Assembly: GCF_012113595.1 (NCBI RefSeq)
Contig: NZ_CP050831.1
Coordinates: 3,472,001 to 3,536,000, forward strand
Direction: 5' to 3'
Length of the DNA: 64,000 bases
DNA from: Bacteroides faecium
Lineage (GTDB): Bacteria; Bacteroidota; Bacteroidia; Bacteroidales; Bacteroidaceae
Shown here: positions 8,307-17,147 of the stretch, piece after piece
Numbering within the stretch: position 1 is the first letter of the stretch
Layout of the letters: every line of letters starts with the position of its first letter
Position numbers and translations under genes: made by a program
The notes under the pieces: generated by a model
Told to the model about the DNA's origin: nothing
Databases searched by the model: none
Seen by the model: the letters and a program-made list of their open reading frames with translations, nothing else

Positions 8307-9076
8307 ATATTTATATCTACGATAAAACCTTTGACGGTCTGCTGACTGCTGTCTTTGACGCTTATTTCCGCAAGACTTTTCCCGACGAACTCTTGTCGGA
8401 AGGGGATGCTTTGCCCTTATTCTATGACGAATTGCATACGGTGGTCACCGACGAAGAGAAAGCCGCTCGCGTATGGCGTGGATTGCAGAAAAAAGTTTCG
8501 TCCTCGGCATTAGGCTGTCTTACTCAAAGTTGGCTGTCGGAACTGCCGGAAGTGGGAATGCTTATTTTCCGCTATATCCGCAAGGCGATTGATTCTCCCC
8601 GTTCCATTGAAACCAATTTTGCCGACCCGGATGTGCTGCAACTGGCGCAAATCTGGAAAAAGGTGGATGGCGAACGTGTACATTTGATGCAGTTCGTCCG
8701 TTTTCAGAAGGCTGCGGACGGGACGTTCTTCGCTGCTTTCGAACCGCAATTTAATGCGTTGCCGCTTACTGTTCATCACTTCAAAGACCGTTTTGCCGAC
8801 CAAAAGTGGATTATCTATGATATGAAACGTCGTTATGGCTTTTATTACGACCTACAAGAAGTGACTACGATTTCTTTTGATGATGACAGTCGCGAATCCC
8901 ACCTGATAACTGGGATGCTGGACGAAAGTCTCATGGATAAAGACGAAAAACTCTTCCAACAACTTTGGAAAACTTATTTCAAGGCGATTTGTATAAAAGA
9001 ACGCATTAATCCGAGAAAACACAGGCAGGATATGCCTGTGCGTTACTGGAAGTATTTGACGGAGAAACAGCGGTGA
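8303..9076 (+). CDS. Radical-SAM-linked putative DNA metabolism protein (TIGR03915 / DUF4130 type)
   Basis: 257 residues. It starts with MNIYIYDKTFDGLLTAVFDAY, typical of the family that accompanies the radical SAM protein; in other bacteria it is fused to a uracil-DNA glycosylase domain. That UDG domain is absent here, as the protein stops after the linked domain (ending RHRQDMPVRYWKYL). The start overlaps the stop of the upstream gene. The two proteins very likely act together in DNA repair; the biochemical role is unproven. Confidence 0.87.
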   Translation: MNIYIYDKTFDGLLTAVFDAYFRKTFPDELLSEGDALPLFYDELHTVVTDEEKAARVWRGLQKKVSSSALGCLTQSWLSELPEVGMLIFRYIRKAIDSPRSIETNFADPDVLQLAQIWKKVDGERVHLMQFVRFQKAADGTFFAAFEPQFNALPLTVHHFKDRFADQKWIIYDMKRRYGFYYDLQEVTTISFDDDSRESHLITGMLDESLMDKDEKLFQQLWKTYFKAICIKERINPRKHRQDMPVRYWKYLTEKQR

Positions 9077-9079
9077 AAA

Positions 9080-9394
9080 TCACCATAAGGCAACTTTCCC
9101 TAAATTGTCTATCTCTAATTTGGCACTTATCCCCATCGCTTTAAAGATTCTAGCCAGCGTGGAAAGAGTTAAGTTTTTCCCACTTTCTATGCGGGAGATT
9201 TGGGCTCTCTGTACACCTATCAGATTTCCAAGTTCTTCTTGAGTGAGATTTTTGGATTGTCTGGCTTTTTTTATGGCTTCTCCAATAAGGAAAGATTGTA
9301 AATCCTCTTCAAACTTATCACGTGCAAGAGTTCCCTTCTTTCCTATATGTTTATCCATTATTTCTTCTTCCGTATAAAACTTCATTTTTTCCAT
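9080..9394 (-). CDS. HigA-like antitoxin, XRE-type helix-turn-helix
   Basis: 104 residues with a Cro/C1-type HTH at about residues 36-90 (LTQEELGNLIGVQRAQISRIESGKN). It follows the toxin gene by 4 bases, in the toxin-first order of HigBA modules. It should bind and neutralise the toxin and repress the shared promoter. It ends 3 bases from the convergent DNA-repair gene. Confidence 0.9.
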   Translation of the reverse strand: MEKMKFYTEEEIMDKHIGKKGTLARDKFEEDLQSFLIGEAIKKARQSKNLTQEELGNLIGVQRAQISRIESGKNLTLSTLARIFKAMGISAKLEIDNLGKVALW

Positions 9395-9398
9395 ATTT

Positions 9399-9746
9399 TC
9401 ATTTTTTAGAATTAAAATATATCTTTCTTATCTCTTCCGCTTTTGTTATTTCTTTGGAAGGAGTCTTTTGGGTTTTCTTTATAAATCCATGAGTAGCAAT
9501 GACTAAAGTATCTACCCCGTTCACTTTATCCCAAAATGCCAGTAGCCTATATTGACTTTTATTATAGAGCGTCCTGAATTCCCATATATCTGTATTGTCT
9601 AATTTCTTAAAGAGTTCCGGGTCTATAACAAATTTAGACTTTGCTATATTGTAGATAATTTTATCTTTTACCTTTTGGGGCAACTGGTTAAGGAAATTAT
9701 CTGCTTCTTCTGAATATACTATTTTGAACTTTGCTTTTGCCGCCAT
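9399..9746 (-). CDS. HigB-like toxin, RelE/ParE superfamily (Gp49-like)
   Basis: 115 residues with the phage-derived Gp49-like / HigB fold signature: KFKIVYSEEADNFLNQLP at the N-terminus, then WEFRTLYNKSQYRLLAFWD and LVIATHGFIKKTQKTP. Members are ribosome-dependent or free mRNA endonucleases. A -7 box (TACCTTTG, minus strand, 9766-9773) lies 20 bases before the ATG, so toxin and antitoxin share one promoter. The Lys-rich FIKKTQKTP tail is the usual C-terminal active region. Confidence 0.9.
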   Translation of the reverse strand: MAAKAKFKIVYSEEADNFLNQLPQKVKDKIIYNIAKSKFVIDPELFKKLDNTDIWEFRTLYNKSQYRLLAFWDKVNGVDTLVIATHGFIKKTQKTPSKEITKAEEIRKIYFNSKK

Positions 9747-9765
9747 GGTTTTGTTTTTTACGTAG

Positions 9766-9773
9766 CAAAGGTA
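9766..9773 (-). promoter_or_regulatory. -7 box of the HigBA operon
   Basis: TACCTTTG on the minus strand, 20 bases before the toxin ATG; it fits TAnnTTTG. Confidence 0.55.
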
Positions 9774-9840
9774 CTTAAAATAGTTCTATATATGGAAACA
9801 TTCTAAATGTTTTTTAGTGTAGTTATATTATGTTTTTCCA

Positions 9841-10509
9841 TTATTCAATCCTTTGCACCGTCACGTCCGGAAATTCCTGTATCAGAGAAAGCAGATGTCC
9901 TTCATCATTGTTCCGTTTTGACTTGATAACCATTGTCACTTGATAAAATTCTGCTTCGCCGGGATGCAACGTCTCCATTTCATAAGAGACTATTAGATAA
10001 TCTTTAGAATTGAATCTGTCTGCTATCAGTTTCAGCGTGTCTTTATTGGTGGTAGAGAAAGATACCATGGAGCTTTTCATGCCGATACTCTTGAATAGGT
10101 AGCTGAGCAGTTCCAGTCCGATAAGAGTTAATACCATAGCGGCAATGCCGATAGTGTACATTCCTGCGCCGACCGCCAGCCCGATGCCTGCCGTTGCCCA
10201 AATGCCTGCGGCGGTGGTCAGTCCGCGGACTATTTGTTTCTGAAAGATGATGGTTCCTGCACCGATAAATCCGATGCCGCTGACAACTTGTGCCGCTACA
10301 CGACTAGGGTCGAGCGTCACACTGTTTTCTTTTATAATCTCCTGAAATCCGTATTGGGAGACAATCATAATCAATGCGCTGCCTAGCGAAACGAGGAAGT
10401 GAGTGCGGTATCCGGCTTCTTTGGCACGGTATTCGCGGTCCAGTCCGATAATGGCTCCGAGTATTCCGGCAACTAGCAAGCGTAATACAAAATCCATATT
10501 CAACATCAT
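9841..10509 (-). CDS. MgtC/SapB family membrane protein
   Basis: 222 residues. Four to five hydrophobic segments fill residues 1-145, with the family motif GAIIGLDREYRAKEAGYRTH near residue 18 and the Gly-rich GIGFIGAGTII near 75. The C-terminal 70 residues form a soluble ACT-like domain (DTLKLIADRFNS...). MgtC proteins sit in the inner membrane and are linked to Mg2+ limitation, membrane potential and intramacrophage survival in pathogens; the role in a gut commensal is unclear. It stands alone, with the XRE/HigB module to its left. Confidence 0.92.
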   Translation of the reverse strand: MMLNMDFVLRLLVAGILGAIIGLDREYRAKEAGYRTHFLVSLGSALIMIVSQYGFQEIIKENSVTLDPSRVAAQVVSGIGFIGAGTIIFQKQIVRGLTTAAGIWATAGIGLAVGAGMYTIGIAAMVLTLIGLELLSYLFKSIGMKSSMVSFSTTNKDTLKLIADRFNSKDYLIVSYEMETLHPGEAEFYQVTMVIKSKRNNDEGHLLSLIQEFPDVTVQRIE

Positions 10510-10683
10510 ACGTTCAATCTCCTTTCTGTTTTTTTTATTGTTTGTGGATAAAATGCTTAGACCTATAAATATACAATTATTTCCTCTTTTTGTGTCGTTA
10601 ATTTAGTAATATTTGAATGTATCCGTTCTATTTTATCGTATATTCGCACACTCAAATAAATGTTTAATCCCGTGATTGAGTGA

Positions 10684-11055
10684 ATGATGAAGAAAAGAAT
10701 ATTTTATATAATCAGCTTTTTGGTTATCTTTTGTATAGAAGTACTGATAGCTTTGTATGTACGTGATAATTTCGTGCGTCCTTACATCGGAGATGTATTG
10801 GTCGTTGTGCTGGTATATAGTTTTGTGAGAATATTCCTGCCGACAGGCATTCCACGAATGCCGTTCTATGTATTTCTCTTTGCTTGTTTTATAGAAGTGA
10901 TGCAGTACTTCCAATTAGTGGAGACTTTAGGAATAACGAATCGCGTAGCCAGGGTTGTGCTAGGCTCTACGTTCGATTGGGCGGATATTGCCTGTTATGC
11001 AGTGGGATGCTTTTTAATTTTCTTGTTCGAGCGTATTGGTAAGAAACGTTTATAA
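10684..11055 (+). CDS. DUF2809 family small membrane protein
   Basis: 123 residues with about four transmembrane helices (residues 8-25, 33-50, 58-75, 95-115), and the motif STFDWADIACYAVG near the C-terminus typical of DUF2809. Function unknown. Two in-frame ATG codons stand side by side at 10684 and 10687. A weak -7-like box (TATATTCG) is at 10638-10645. The last 6 bases overlap the convergent XRE gene. Confidence 0.85.
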   Translation: MMKKRIFYIISFLVIFCIEVLIALYVRDNFVRPYIGDVLVVVLVYSFVRIFLPTGIPRMPFYVFLFACFIEVMQYFQLVETLGITNRVARVVLGSTFDWADIACYAVGCFLIFLFERIGKKRL

Positions 11056-11358
11056 TAGCGAAGCGCACATTTTACGTATTTCATTAAGCCGGTTCGAGAG
11101 AGACTTTTTTTCGCGGGCTAGAGCCATATTGTAACGTGTCTGCATATTGATAAGTAGTTCAGGATTAATGCCTAAGGCTGCCTCTACCATTAATGCAAAA
11201 TCACTGGTGACAGGTCTTTTCCCATTCAGAATCTCATTTAGCATTGTATAAGGAACTCCAAGAATTTCCGAGAATTTCTTTTGAGAAATTTTGCGGTATT
11301 CCAATTCTTCTTTCAATACATCGCCCGGATGTGTTGGTAGTCTTTTTATTGTATCCAT
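11050..11358 (-). CDS. Orphan HigA-family XRE antitoxin-like regulator
   Basis: 102 residues. It opens with MDTIKRLPTHPGDVLKEELE, the hallmark of HigA / VapI-type addiction-module antitoxins, then an HTH (ISQKKFSEILGVPYTMLNEILNGKRPVT). In complete modules the HigB toxin gene lies directly upstream. Here only 74 bp separate it from the beta-galactosidase gene, and those bases hold a terminator. It is therefore an orphan: either a repressor in its own right or the survivor of a lost toxin-antitoxin pair. Confidence 0.85.
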   Translation of the reverse strand: MDTIKRLPTHPGDVLKEELEYRKISQKKFSEILGVPYTMLNEILNGKRPVTSDFALMVEAALGINPELLINMQTRYNMALAREKKSLSNRLNEIRKMCASLL

Positions 11359-11388
11359 ACTATTTTCTTTCTATTTGTTATAAAGAAA

Positions 11389-11423
11389 TAACCGTAGATT
11401 TCGTTATACTACGTCTACGGTTA
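11389..11423 (-). terminator. Terminator of the beta-galactosidase gene
   Basis: TAACCGTAGA (11389-11398) pairs with TCTACGGTTA (11414-11423) in a 10-bp stem; a T-rich stretch follows on the minus strand. Confidence 0.75.
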
Positions 11424-11432
11424 TATTACTTC

Positions 11433-13934
11433 CTATTTACTTTCAATCTCCAACACACCTTTCGCCAACCCTTTTCCGGTAGCTTCCAGTATAATCTTTC
11501 CCGGCTTGTCGGAAGAAGAAACGATAGCAGTCATCATACCGCTAAAGACCTTCATTTTCGGTGTCTGGAACGATTCGAGCGAAGCGGGATTCCCGTTGGC
11601 TCCTGCACGGTATGTTCCTGCGCCTTTCACTTTAAAATTGATAACATTGTCGGCTAATGGACAGAGGTTTCCATCTTTATCCACTACTCTGACAGTTACA
11701 AATGACAAGTCTTTTCCGTCGGCATTAATTTGTGTGCGGTCAGGTATCAGTTCAATATGATGAGGCTTTCCGGCTGTCTGAATCTCCTTTTCGGCAACAG
11801 CCTTGCCGTCTTTGTCATAAGCCACGACTTTCACCGTGCCCGGTTCGTACTTCGTATCCATCCACATCAGGCGATAACGCTGCTGGCGTTTAAGGTTAGC
11901 CATAGAAACGGAATCGGCGCTGTTGTCAATCGTCACAGAGAGGTCTTTCGTGCGTTTGCCCTGGCTCTTGCCGTTGATGAACAGTTCGGCAGACGGATAG
12001 TTGGTATAGACAAATACAGGCACTACTTCCCCTTCGTGTCCTTCCCAATTCCAGTGCGGCAGGATATGGAGCGTTTCTTCTTTCTTGTTCCAATGGCTGC
12101 GATAGAGATAATAACGGTCTTTCGGCAATCCGGCAAGGTCGATGATGCCGAATAGGGAAGAGTGGCTTGGCCAGTCCGTATAATAAGGAGTCGGTTCACC
12201 CAGATAGTCGAATCCGGTCCATACGAATTCTCCGATACAATACGGCAAGTCTTCATGCTGGATAAAATCATCTTCGGGCAAGTTAGACCATCCGCAGTGT
12301 TCTACATCATAAGAGGAAGCCTGATGGTCGGGATATTTATGCATCGAACGGCGGGCAACAGGCAGCTTGTACACGCCGCGCGAACTGAGCGTTGAAGCAG
12401 TCTCACTGCCCAGGATAATCTGTTGCGGGAGTTTCTTGTAATTCTCTTGATATTTGTGTGGACGATAATTGAATCCGGCTACATCCATCACGGCAGCCAT
12501 ATTGTTATTAACCACAGCATCAGGAGCATCCATACCTTGAGTGACGGGACGGGTAGGGTCTTCACGATGGCAGATGTCTTGCAGGAAACGGGAAAGCTTC
12601 GGACCGCGGTCACCGTTCCATTGGTCGGGAACTTCATTACCGATACACCACATCACCACACTGGGACTGTTGCGGAACTGGTGAAGCAGATTTACTAAAT
12701 CCTTCTCCACCCATTCATCGAAAACCTTGTGATAACCATTCTGCAATTTGGCACCTTTCCATTCGTCGAATGATTCTGCCATTACCATCATGCCCATCTC
12801 GTCACAAGCTCGGATCAATTCCGGTGCAGGCATATTGTGAGAAGTACGGATGGCGTTGCAACCCATATCCTTCAATATGCGTATCTGGCGACGGATACCG
12901 GCTTCATTGGCAATACCGCCCAACGGTCCTAAGTCATGATGATTGCAGACACCTTTAAATACAGTACGTTCTCCATTCAGATAAAATCCTTTGTTCGGGA
13001 TGATTTCGATGGAACGGATACCGAATGGTGTGGTATATTCGTCTTTCAGCGTATTTCCTTCGTAAACTTTGGATACGGCAGAATAGAGCGACGGTGAGTC
13101 GGGCGACCAAAGCAAAGGAGCATCTATCACGAAATCTTGTTCAAATACCTTTCCGTCGTACTTCGTTCCTTTTTCCTCATTGGTGGCTACTGTTTTTCCG
13201 TCGGGAGCTTTCAGTTCGGTCACGATACGGTAATCAGTAAAAGACTTGCCGGAAGGAAATTCGAGACTGGTTTTCAAGTTTACTTTGGCAAATTCTTTTT
13301 TCACGACAGGGGTAGTCAGTTGCGTTCCCCATGTCGGGATATGCGCATCTTCGTTAATCACCAGATGAACATTCCGGTAAAGCCCTGCTCCCGGATACCA
13401 GCGTGAAGATTCAGTTTCGTTTTCAAGGCGGACGGCTAATGTGTTCTGCTCGTTCGCTTTCAGGTAAGGGGTGGCGTCGATGTAGAAAGAGTTATAGCCA
13501 TAGGGCCAGTAACCCGCTTCCTGTCCGTTGATATACACACGGGCATGGCTCATGGCGCCATCAAGGATAAGAGTTGCTTTCTTGCCGGAAGAGAAAGCCG
13601 GAGCTTCGAAATTCAGGCGATACCAGCCCACTCCGACAAAAGGAAGTCCGCCTGTGCGCCCTGCGTGTTCCAGTGCTTCCTTCTGGCCATCCTGAGTGAT
13701 AGCTACTTTCTGTTTGTCGTTGTCAATACTGAAAGGACCGTAGATAGCCCAGTCGTGTGGGACTGTGACAGATTGCCATTTGGCATCATCATACTGTTTC
13801 TGGCTAAAATTCTTGTCGTCTTCACGAGTGAATTTCCATCCTTTCTCAAAGGTCTGTTCGGTGCGCACTTGTGCGATGGCTAATGCCGGTAAAGCTACTA
13901 ATAGAGCTACTGCGATTTTAAGATGTTTATTCAT
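11433..13934 (-). CDS. Secreted glycoside hydrolase family 2 beta-galactosidase
   Basis: 833 residues with a signal peptide (MNKHLKIAVALLVALPALAIAQ). The order is GH2 sugar-binding jelly roll (about 25-185), Ig-like domain (190-295), TIM barrel (300-600), then DUF4982-like and Ig-like C-terminal domains (630-830). The acid/base is the Glu in CIGNEVPDQ (about residue 434) and the nucleophile the Glu in CIGEFVWTGFDY (about 569). Enzymes of this layout act in the Bacteroides periplasm on beta-galactosides or related glycans. No SusC/SusD genes or hybrid sensor adjoin it, so it is not in a typical polysaccharide utilisation locus. It lies 41 bases past the channel gene on the same strand. Confidence 0.92.
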   Translation of the reverse strand: MNKHLKIAVALLVALPALAIAQVRTEQTFEKGWKFTREDDKNFSQKQYDDAKWQSVTVPHDWAIYGPFSIDNDKQKVAITQDGQKEALEHAGRTGGLPFVGVGWYRLNFEAPAFSSGKKATLILDGAMSHARVYINGQEAGYWPYGYNSFYIDATPYLKANEQNTLAVRLENETESSRWYPGAGLYRNVHLVINEDAHIPTWGTQLTTPVVKKEFAKVNLKTSLEFPSGKSFTDYRIVTELKAPDGKTVATNEEKGTKYDGKVFEQDFVIDAPLLWSPDSPSLYSAVSKVYEGNTLKDEYTTPFGIRSIEIIPNKGFYLNGERTVFKGVCNHHDLGPLGGIANEAGIRRQIRILKDMGCNAIRTSHNMPAPELIRACDEMGMMVMAESFDEWKGAKLQNGYHKVFDEWVEKDLVNLLHQFRNSPSVVMWCIGNEVPDQWNGDRGPKLSRFLQDICHREDPTRPVTQGMDAPDAVVNNNMAAVMDVAGFNYRPHKYQENYKKLPQQIILGSETASTLSSRGVYKLPVARRSMHKYPDHQASSYDVEHCGWSNLPEDDFIQHEDLPYCIGEFVWTGFDYLGEPTPYYTDWPSHSSLFGIIDLAGLPKDRYYLYRSHWNKKEETLHILPHWNWEGHEGEVVPVFVYTNYPSAELFINGKSQGKRTKDLSVTIDNSADSVSMANLKRQQRYRLMWMDTKYEPGTVKVVAYDKDGKAVAEKEIQTAGKPHHIELIPDRTQINADGKDLSFVTVRVVDKDGNLCPLADNVINFKVKGAGTYRAGANGNPASLESFQTPKMKVFSGMMTAIVSSSDKPGKIILEATGKGLAKGVLEIESK

Positions 13935-13975
13935 ACATATAGGGGGTAAAGATTGTTTTTCATTTTTGCTTTGAG

Positions 13976-14938
13976 TTATGTGTCATTTTTCGCTTCGTCT
14001 TTTGCTTCGTCTTTCGCTTCGTCTTTTGGTTTTTCTTTTGTTTCGGGCGGATTCAGGCTACTTCCGCAGTATTTGCAAAACTCCGCGTTGTCCTCATGGC
14101 CGGAGCGGTGGCAGTTGGGACATTCTTTATCTCTTCTGCGTTTGTAATCTTTCATCATTGAAGCCGATACGATACCTGTTGGTACGGCGATAATGGTGTA
14201 ACCGATAAGCATCACGCAGGCGGAAAGAAACTTTCCTAAACCGGTGGCAGGGGTGATGTCTCCGTAGCCTACGGTAGTCATGGTGACGATTGCCCAATAG
14301 ATGCTGTTCGGAATATTGTTGAACTGTGAACCGGGCTGAGTACCTTCAATCATATACATCAATGTCCCGATAGAGGTAACCAGAATAACGACAAACATGA
14401 AGAATACTGCAATCTTCTTGCTACTCTCGCGCAGGGCGGTGAGCAGCCGTTCACCTTCGTTCAGGAAGTTGAATAATTTGAATACACGGAATACCCGTAT
14501 CAGCCGGAAGGCGCGTATGATAAGCAGGTAGCGTGCACCCGGGAAGAGTAGCCCGATATAGAGTGGCAGGGTGGCCAACAGGTCAACGATGCCGAAGAAA
14601 CTGAAAATGTATTTCCGGGGACGGGGCGAGCAATAAATTCTCGTCAGATACTCGAACGTGAAGAAAGCGGTGAAAAGATATTCCAGTACGACGAACGGAG
14701 TCGTCAGGAATGAGGGAAGTCCTTTCAGGCTTTCGATGATGACGAGCAGCACGCTGACCAGGATACAGCCGATAAGAATCACATCGAACAATTTCCCTGC
14801 GGGGGTGTCCGATTCGAAGATGATGACGTATAACTTTCGTTTCAGTTTTTCGTCATGCAGAAAACGTTGGATTCTTTCTTTCAGTTTCATAATAAAACGA
14901 GTCTCGGATGAAATAATATATTTCTCCGCGTTAATCAA
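13976..14938 (-). CDS. Voltage-gated-type K+ channel with C-terminal zinc ribbon
   Basis: 320 residues: six transmembrane segments with an Arg-rich S4 (RAFRLIRVFRVFKLF), and a pore loop with the K+ selectivity filter TTVGYGDITP. After S6 comes a zinc-ribbon-like CPNCHRSGHEDNAEFCKYCG, then a lysine/acid tail of three KDEA units. The start at 14938 overlaps the end of the transglycosylase gene by 8 bases; an internal ATG at 14890 (MKLKERIQRF) could also be used. It should sit in the inner membrane and pass K+ out. The overlap suggests co-transcription with the transglycosylase. Confidence 0.9.
   Translation of the reverse strand: MINAEKYIISSETRFIMKLKERIQRFLHDEKLKRKLYVIIFESDTPAGKLFDVILIGCILVSVLLVIIESLKGLPSFLTTPFVVLEYLFTAFFTFEYLTRIYCSPRPRKYIFSFFGIVDLLATLPLYIGLLFPGARYLLIIRAFRLIRVFRVFKLFNFLNEGERLLTALRESSKKIAVFFMFVVILVTSIGTLMYMIEGTQPGSQFNNIPNSIYWAIVTMTTVGYGDITPATGLGKFLSACVMLIGYTIIAVPTGIVSASMMKDYKRRRDKECPNCHRSGHEDNAEFCKYCGSSLNPPETKEKPKDEAKDEAKDEAKNDT
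13991..14026. repeat. 12-bp tandem repeat in the channel tail
   Basis: Three near-identical 12-bp units (core GCTTCGTCTTT) encode the KDEA repeats. The unit length keeps the frame, so copy-number change would only alter tail length. Confidence 0.7.
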
Positions 14939-15911
14939 TTACCCAATTCTTGTTGTAGGCAACAGTCTTTTGCGGGTCGTAGTACATTCCCTCTTGTGTG
15001 GGAATATGGAGAACGTATGTCTTTCCGGTTTTGTTCTTCAGTGAAGTGTCGCGCAGCCACGGGTTAGCGTCACGGAGTTGTGCATAGGTGATGCCTTGTT
15101 GTTTGGCGTAATCGCTCAGGTTGTCGATGGGAGTGCTGACAGTCACTTTCTTGTAGGGGATGGCCGGATAGAGATGTTCTCTTTTCAGCAGGAATCCATA
15201 ACGTTGCGGGTTGCTGAATATCTCTTTGGCAGCGAGCAGGCGGAACATATAGCGCGACGTTTCTTCCACCAACCATAAGTCCATGGCATGGCTTGCCAGT
15301 TGCTTGTCAAGTTGGGAAGAGATGCGTGCCTGTCCGGCATTGTATGCGGCGGACACTGCCATCCAGTCGCCATATTTTTCATACGCTTGTTTGAAGTACT
15401 TGCAGGCAGCTACGGTTGCTTTCTCGATGTTGTAACGTTCATCCACGTTATCATTTACTTCCAGTCCGAATTCCCGTCCGGTGGCGGGCATGAATTGCCA
15501 CAGTCCGGCTGCTCCGGCAGGAGAGCGGGCGATATTGTTCAGGTTACTTTCAATCACCATGAGGTATTTGAAATCATCGGGAATACCGTTCGCTTTCAAT
15601 ATCGGTTCTACGATAGGGAAATATCGGTTGGCACGCTTTATCAGAAGCATGGTCGTAGAGTGCATGTAGGTGAACGCCATCATTTCGCGGTCCATCCGTT
15701 CGCGGCGGTCGTAGCGGCGAAGGTCGATGGTGGTTCCGTCGAAAGTGACTTGGGTGGGCACGGTGGGAGAGGTGACGCAATAGGGCACTTCCGACTTTGC
15801 CGAGTGTTGTTCGTTGACTTGGCTGCTGCCTATCAAGGTAGGGATGGTAGCGCCGATGCAGAACACTAATATAAGAGTCAGGATATAGTTGATTTTAGTT
15901 TGTTTCTTCAT
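14931..15911 (-). CDS. Membrane-anchored lytic murein transglycosylase (SLT family)
   Basis: 326 residues. An N-terminal hydrophobic segment (residues 9-30) acts as anchor or signal. The SLT domain (about 95-240) has the catalytic Glu in MVIESNLNN, the conserved GAAGLWQFMPATGREFGL, and the later SAAYNAG. The C-terminus (about 265-310; SDYAKQQGITYAQLRDANPWL...) is LysM-like and should bind peptidoglycan. It cleaves the MurNAc-GlcNAc bond to give anhydro-muropeptides (MltD/MltE-type role). First gene of a probable operon with the channel. Confidence 0.92.
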   Translation of the reverse strand: MKKQTKINYILTLILVFCIGATIPTLIGSSQVNEQHSAKSEVPYCVTSPTVPTQVTFDGTTIDLRRYDRRERMDREMMAFTYMHSTTMLLIKRANRYFPIVEPILKANGIPDDFKYLMVIESNLNNIARSPAGAAGLWQFMPATGREFGLEVNDNVDERYNIEKATVAACKYFKQAYEKYGDWMAVSAAYNAGQARISSQLDKQLASHAMDLWLVEETSRYMFRLLAAKEIFSNPQRYGFLLKREHLYPAIPYKKVTVSTPIDNLSDYAKQQGITYAQLRDANPWLRDTSLKNKTGKTYVLHIPTQEGMYYDPQKTVAYNKNWVID

Positions 15912-15948
15912 ATTTTTTCTTGTTAATCTTATTTATTCTATAGATGGT

Positions 15949-17037
15949 TTAGTTATTCGAATCGTTAATTTTGATTTCCCAATACCCGTTACGCTTACCG
16001 TTTTTTCGCTCAATCATTCCTTTTTCGCTCAATTTTATGGTAATTGTCTTAATTGTTCTTTCTGATTTGCCTATATGGGCTGCTATTTCTTTTTGAGTCG
16101 CATTCGGCTTTTCTTTGAGGTATGTCAATACAGCCATTTCTTCTAAAGTGCAGCCTAAAGTGCAATTTTTGCTCTTTGGGGTATCTGCGTTTAGTGAATT
16201 TGCACTTTTAATTGTTTGGTTATCAAGTTCTTCAATTAGTAGATAACGGTTTTTTAATTCATTTTTCTCATTAAGAATCAGGTTTCTAAAGAACCTTTCA
16301 ATATATTCAGTCGTGGCATAAATACCATTTGTCAGATTGTTATAGTTTGCACGGACTAGAGCATTCCGAAAATACCATGAATGATTGACAAATGCTTCGT
16401 TGCTGATATTAAACCCGAAAGTGCGTAAATATTTGATGGTAAATACAGCAGTGGTTCGGGTATTACCTTCTCCGAAAGCATGTATTTGCCATATTCCCGA
16501 CACAAATTTTGTAATATGCCTGATGGCTTCGTCTATATTCAGACCTTTGTAATCAAAATCCTTTTCTTGTGCAAAATCATAATCTAAGGTGTCACGAATA
16601 ATGCCGGCACTTGCGTAGAGGACAGTATCTCCTTTTAGTACCCATTCTTTTTTGGTGATATTGTAATCTCTTATTTTTCCTGCAAATTTGTAAATGCCTT
16701 CAAATAATCGTCTATGAATGGTTATGTACTCTACAGGGGAAAATTTGAAGGTCTTTTCCGAAAGAATTTCAGTAATGCGGGCCGAAACTTTATCTGCTTC
16801 TTCCGTCCGGTCTTCTATATCAGTTCTAATAGCTTTTGATTTGTAATAGCTGTCTACCAAATGCTTTACTTCATCAATGGTGATATCACCCTCAATGTGC
16901 TGCCGGGCTGTCTGTATCAGATAGCTTGAAGGTTTCAGCCCGTCCACAGCCTGCAATCCTATCGCAGTTAGCCAAGCATAACCTTTTTCTTTTTTGTGAG
17001 GTTCACCTTGTTTGATATATTCTTCGAATTCTTCCAT
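15949..17037 (-). CDS. Fic family protein with C-terminal winged helix (Fic-1)
   Basis: 362 residues from ATG 17037; the frame is open to 17106, but alignment with the second Fic protein at 58465 supports MEEFEEYIKQGEP as the N-terminus. The Fic core motif is HAFGEGNTRTTAVF (HxFxxGNxRT), which transfers AMP or another nucleotide group to target hydroxyls. Upstream, HIEGDITIDEV resembles the inhibitory helix of autoregulated Fic proteins. The last 60 residues form a winged HTH (ATQKEIAAHIGKSERTIKTITIKL), suggesting DNA-linked control. A promoter and nested palindrome precede it. Confidence 0.9.
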   Translation of the reverse strand: MEEFEEYIKQGEPHKKEKGYAWLTAIGLQAVDGLKPSSYLIQTARQHIEGDITIDEVKHLVDSYYKSKAIRTDIEDRTEEADKVSARITEILSEKTFKFSPVEYITIHRRLFEGIYKFAGKIRDYNITKKEWVLKGDTVLYASAGIIRDTLDYDFAQEKDFDYKGLNIDEAIRHITKFVSGIWQIHAFGEGNTRTTAVFTIKYLRTFGFNISNEAFVNHSWYFRNALVRANYNNLTNGIYATTEYIERFFRNLILNEKNELKNRYLLIEELDNQTIKSANSLNADTPKSKNCTLGCTLEEMAVLTYLKEKPNATQKEIAAHIGKSERTIKTITIKLSEKGMIERKNGKRNGYWEIKINDSNN

Positions 17038-17097
17038 ATGATCAATCATCAATAAACATAAGTTTGAGCATGGTGTATTAACTAAATAGATAACCTG

Positions 17098-17146
17098 AAA
17101 CGGCAATTATGCCGCAAGGAAACCTTGCTCCGGCACTATGCCGTTT
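17098..17146. promoter_or_regulatory. Nested palindrome at the Fic-1 transcription start
   Basis: AAACGGCA (17098-17105) and TGCCGTTT (17139-17146) enclose a second hairpin GCAAGG-aaa-CCTTGC, and two short palindromes CGGC...GCCG occur at 17101-17114 and 17131-17143. The outer arm abuts the -7 box, so it may be an operator or a structured 5' end. Confidence 0.5.
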
Positions 17147-17147
17147 G

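Noticed and set aside
11433..13934. A polysaccharide utilisation locus around the GH2 gene
   Set aside because: No SusC, SusD, hybrid two-component regulator or other glycosidase lies within 10 kb on either side, except the unrelated hybrid kinase at 18940.
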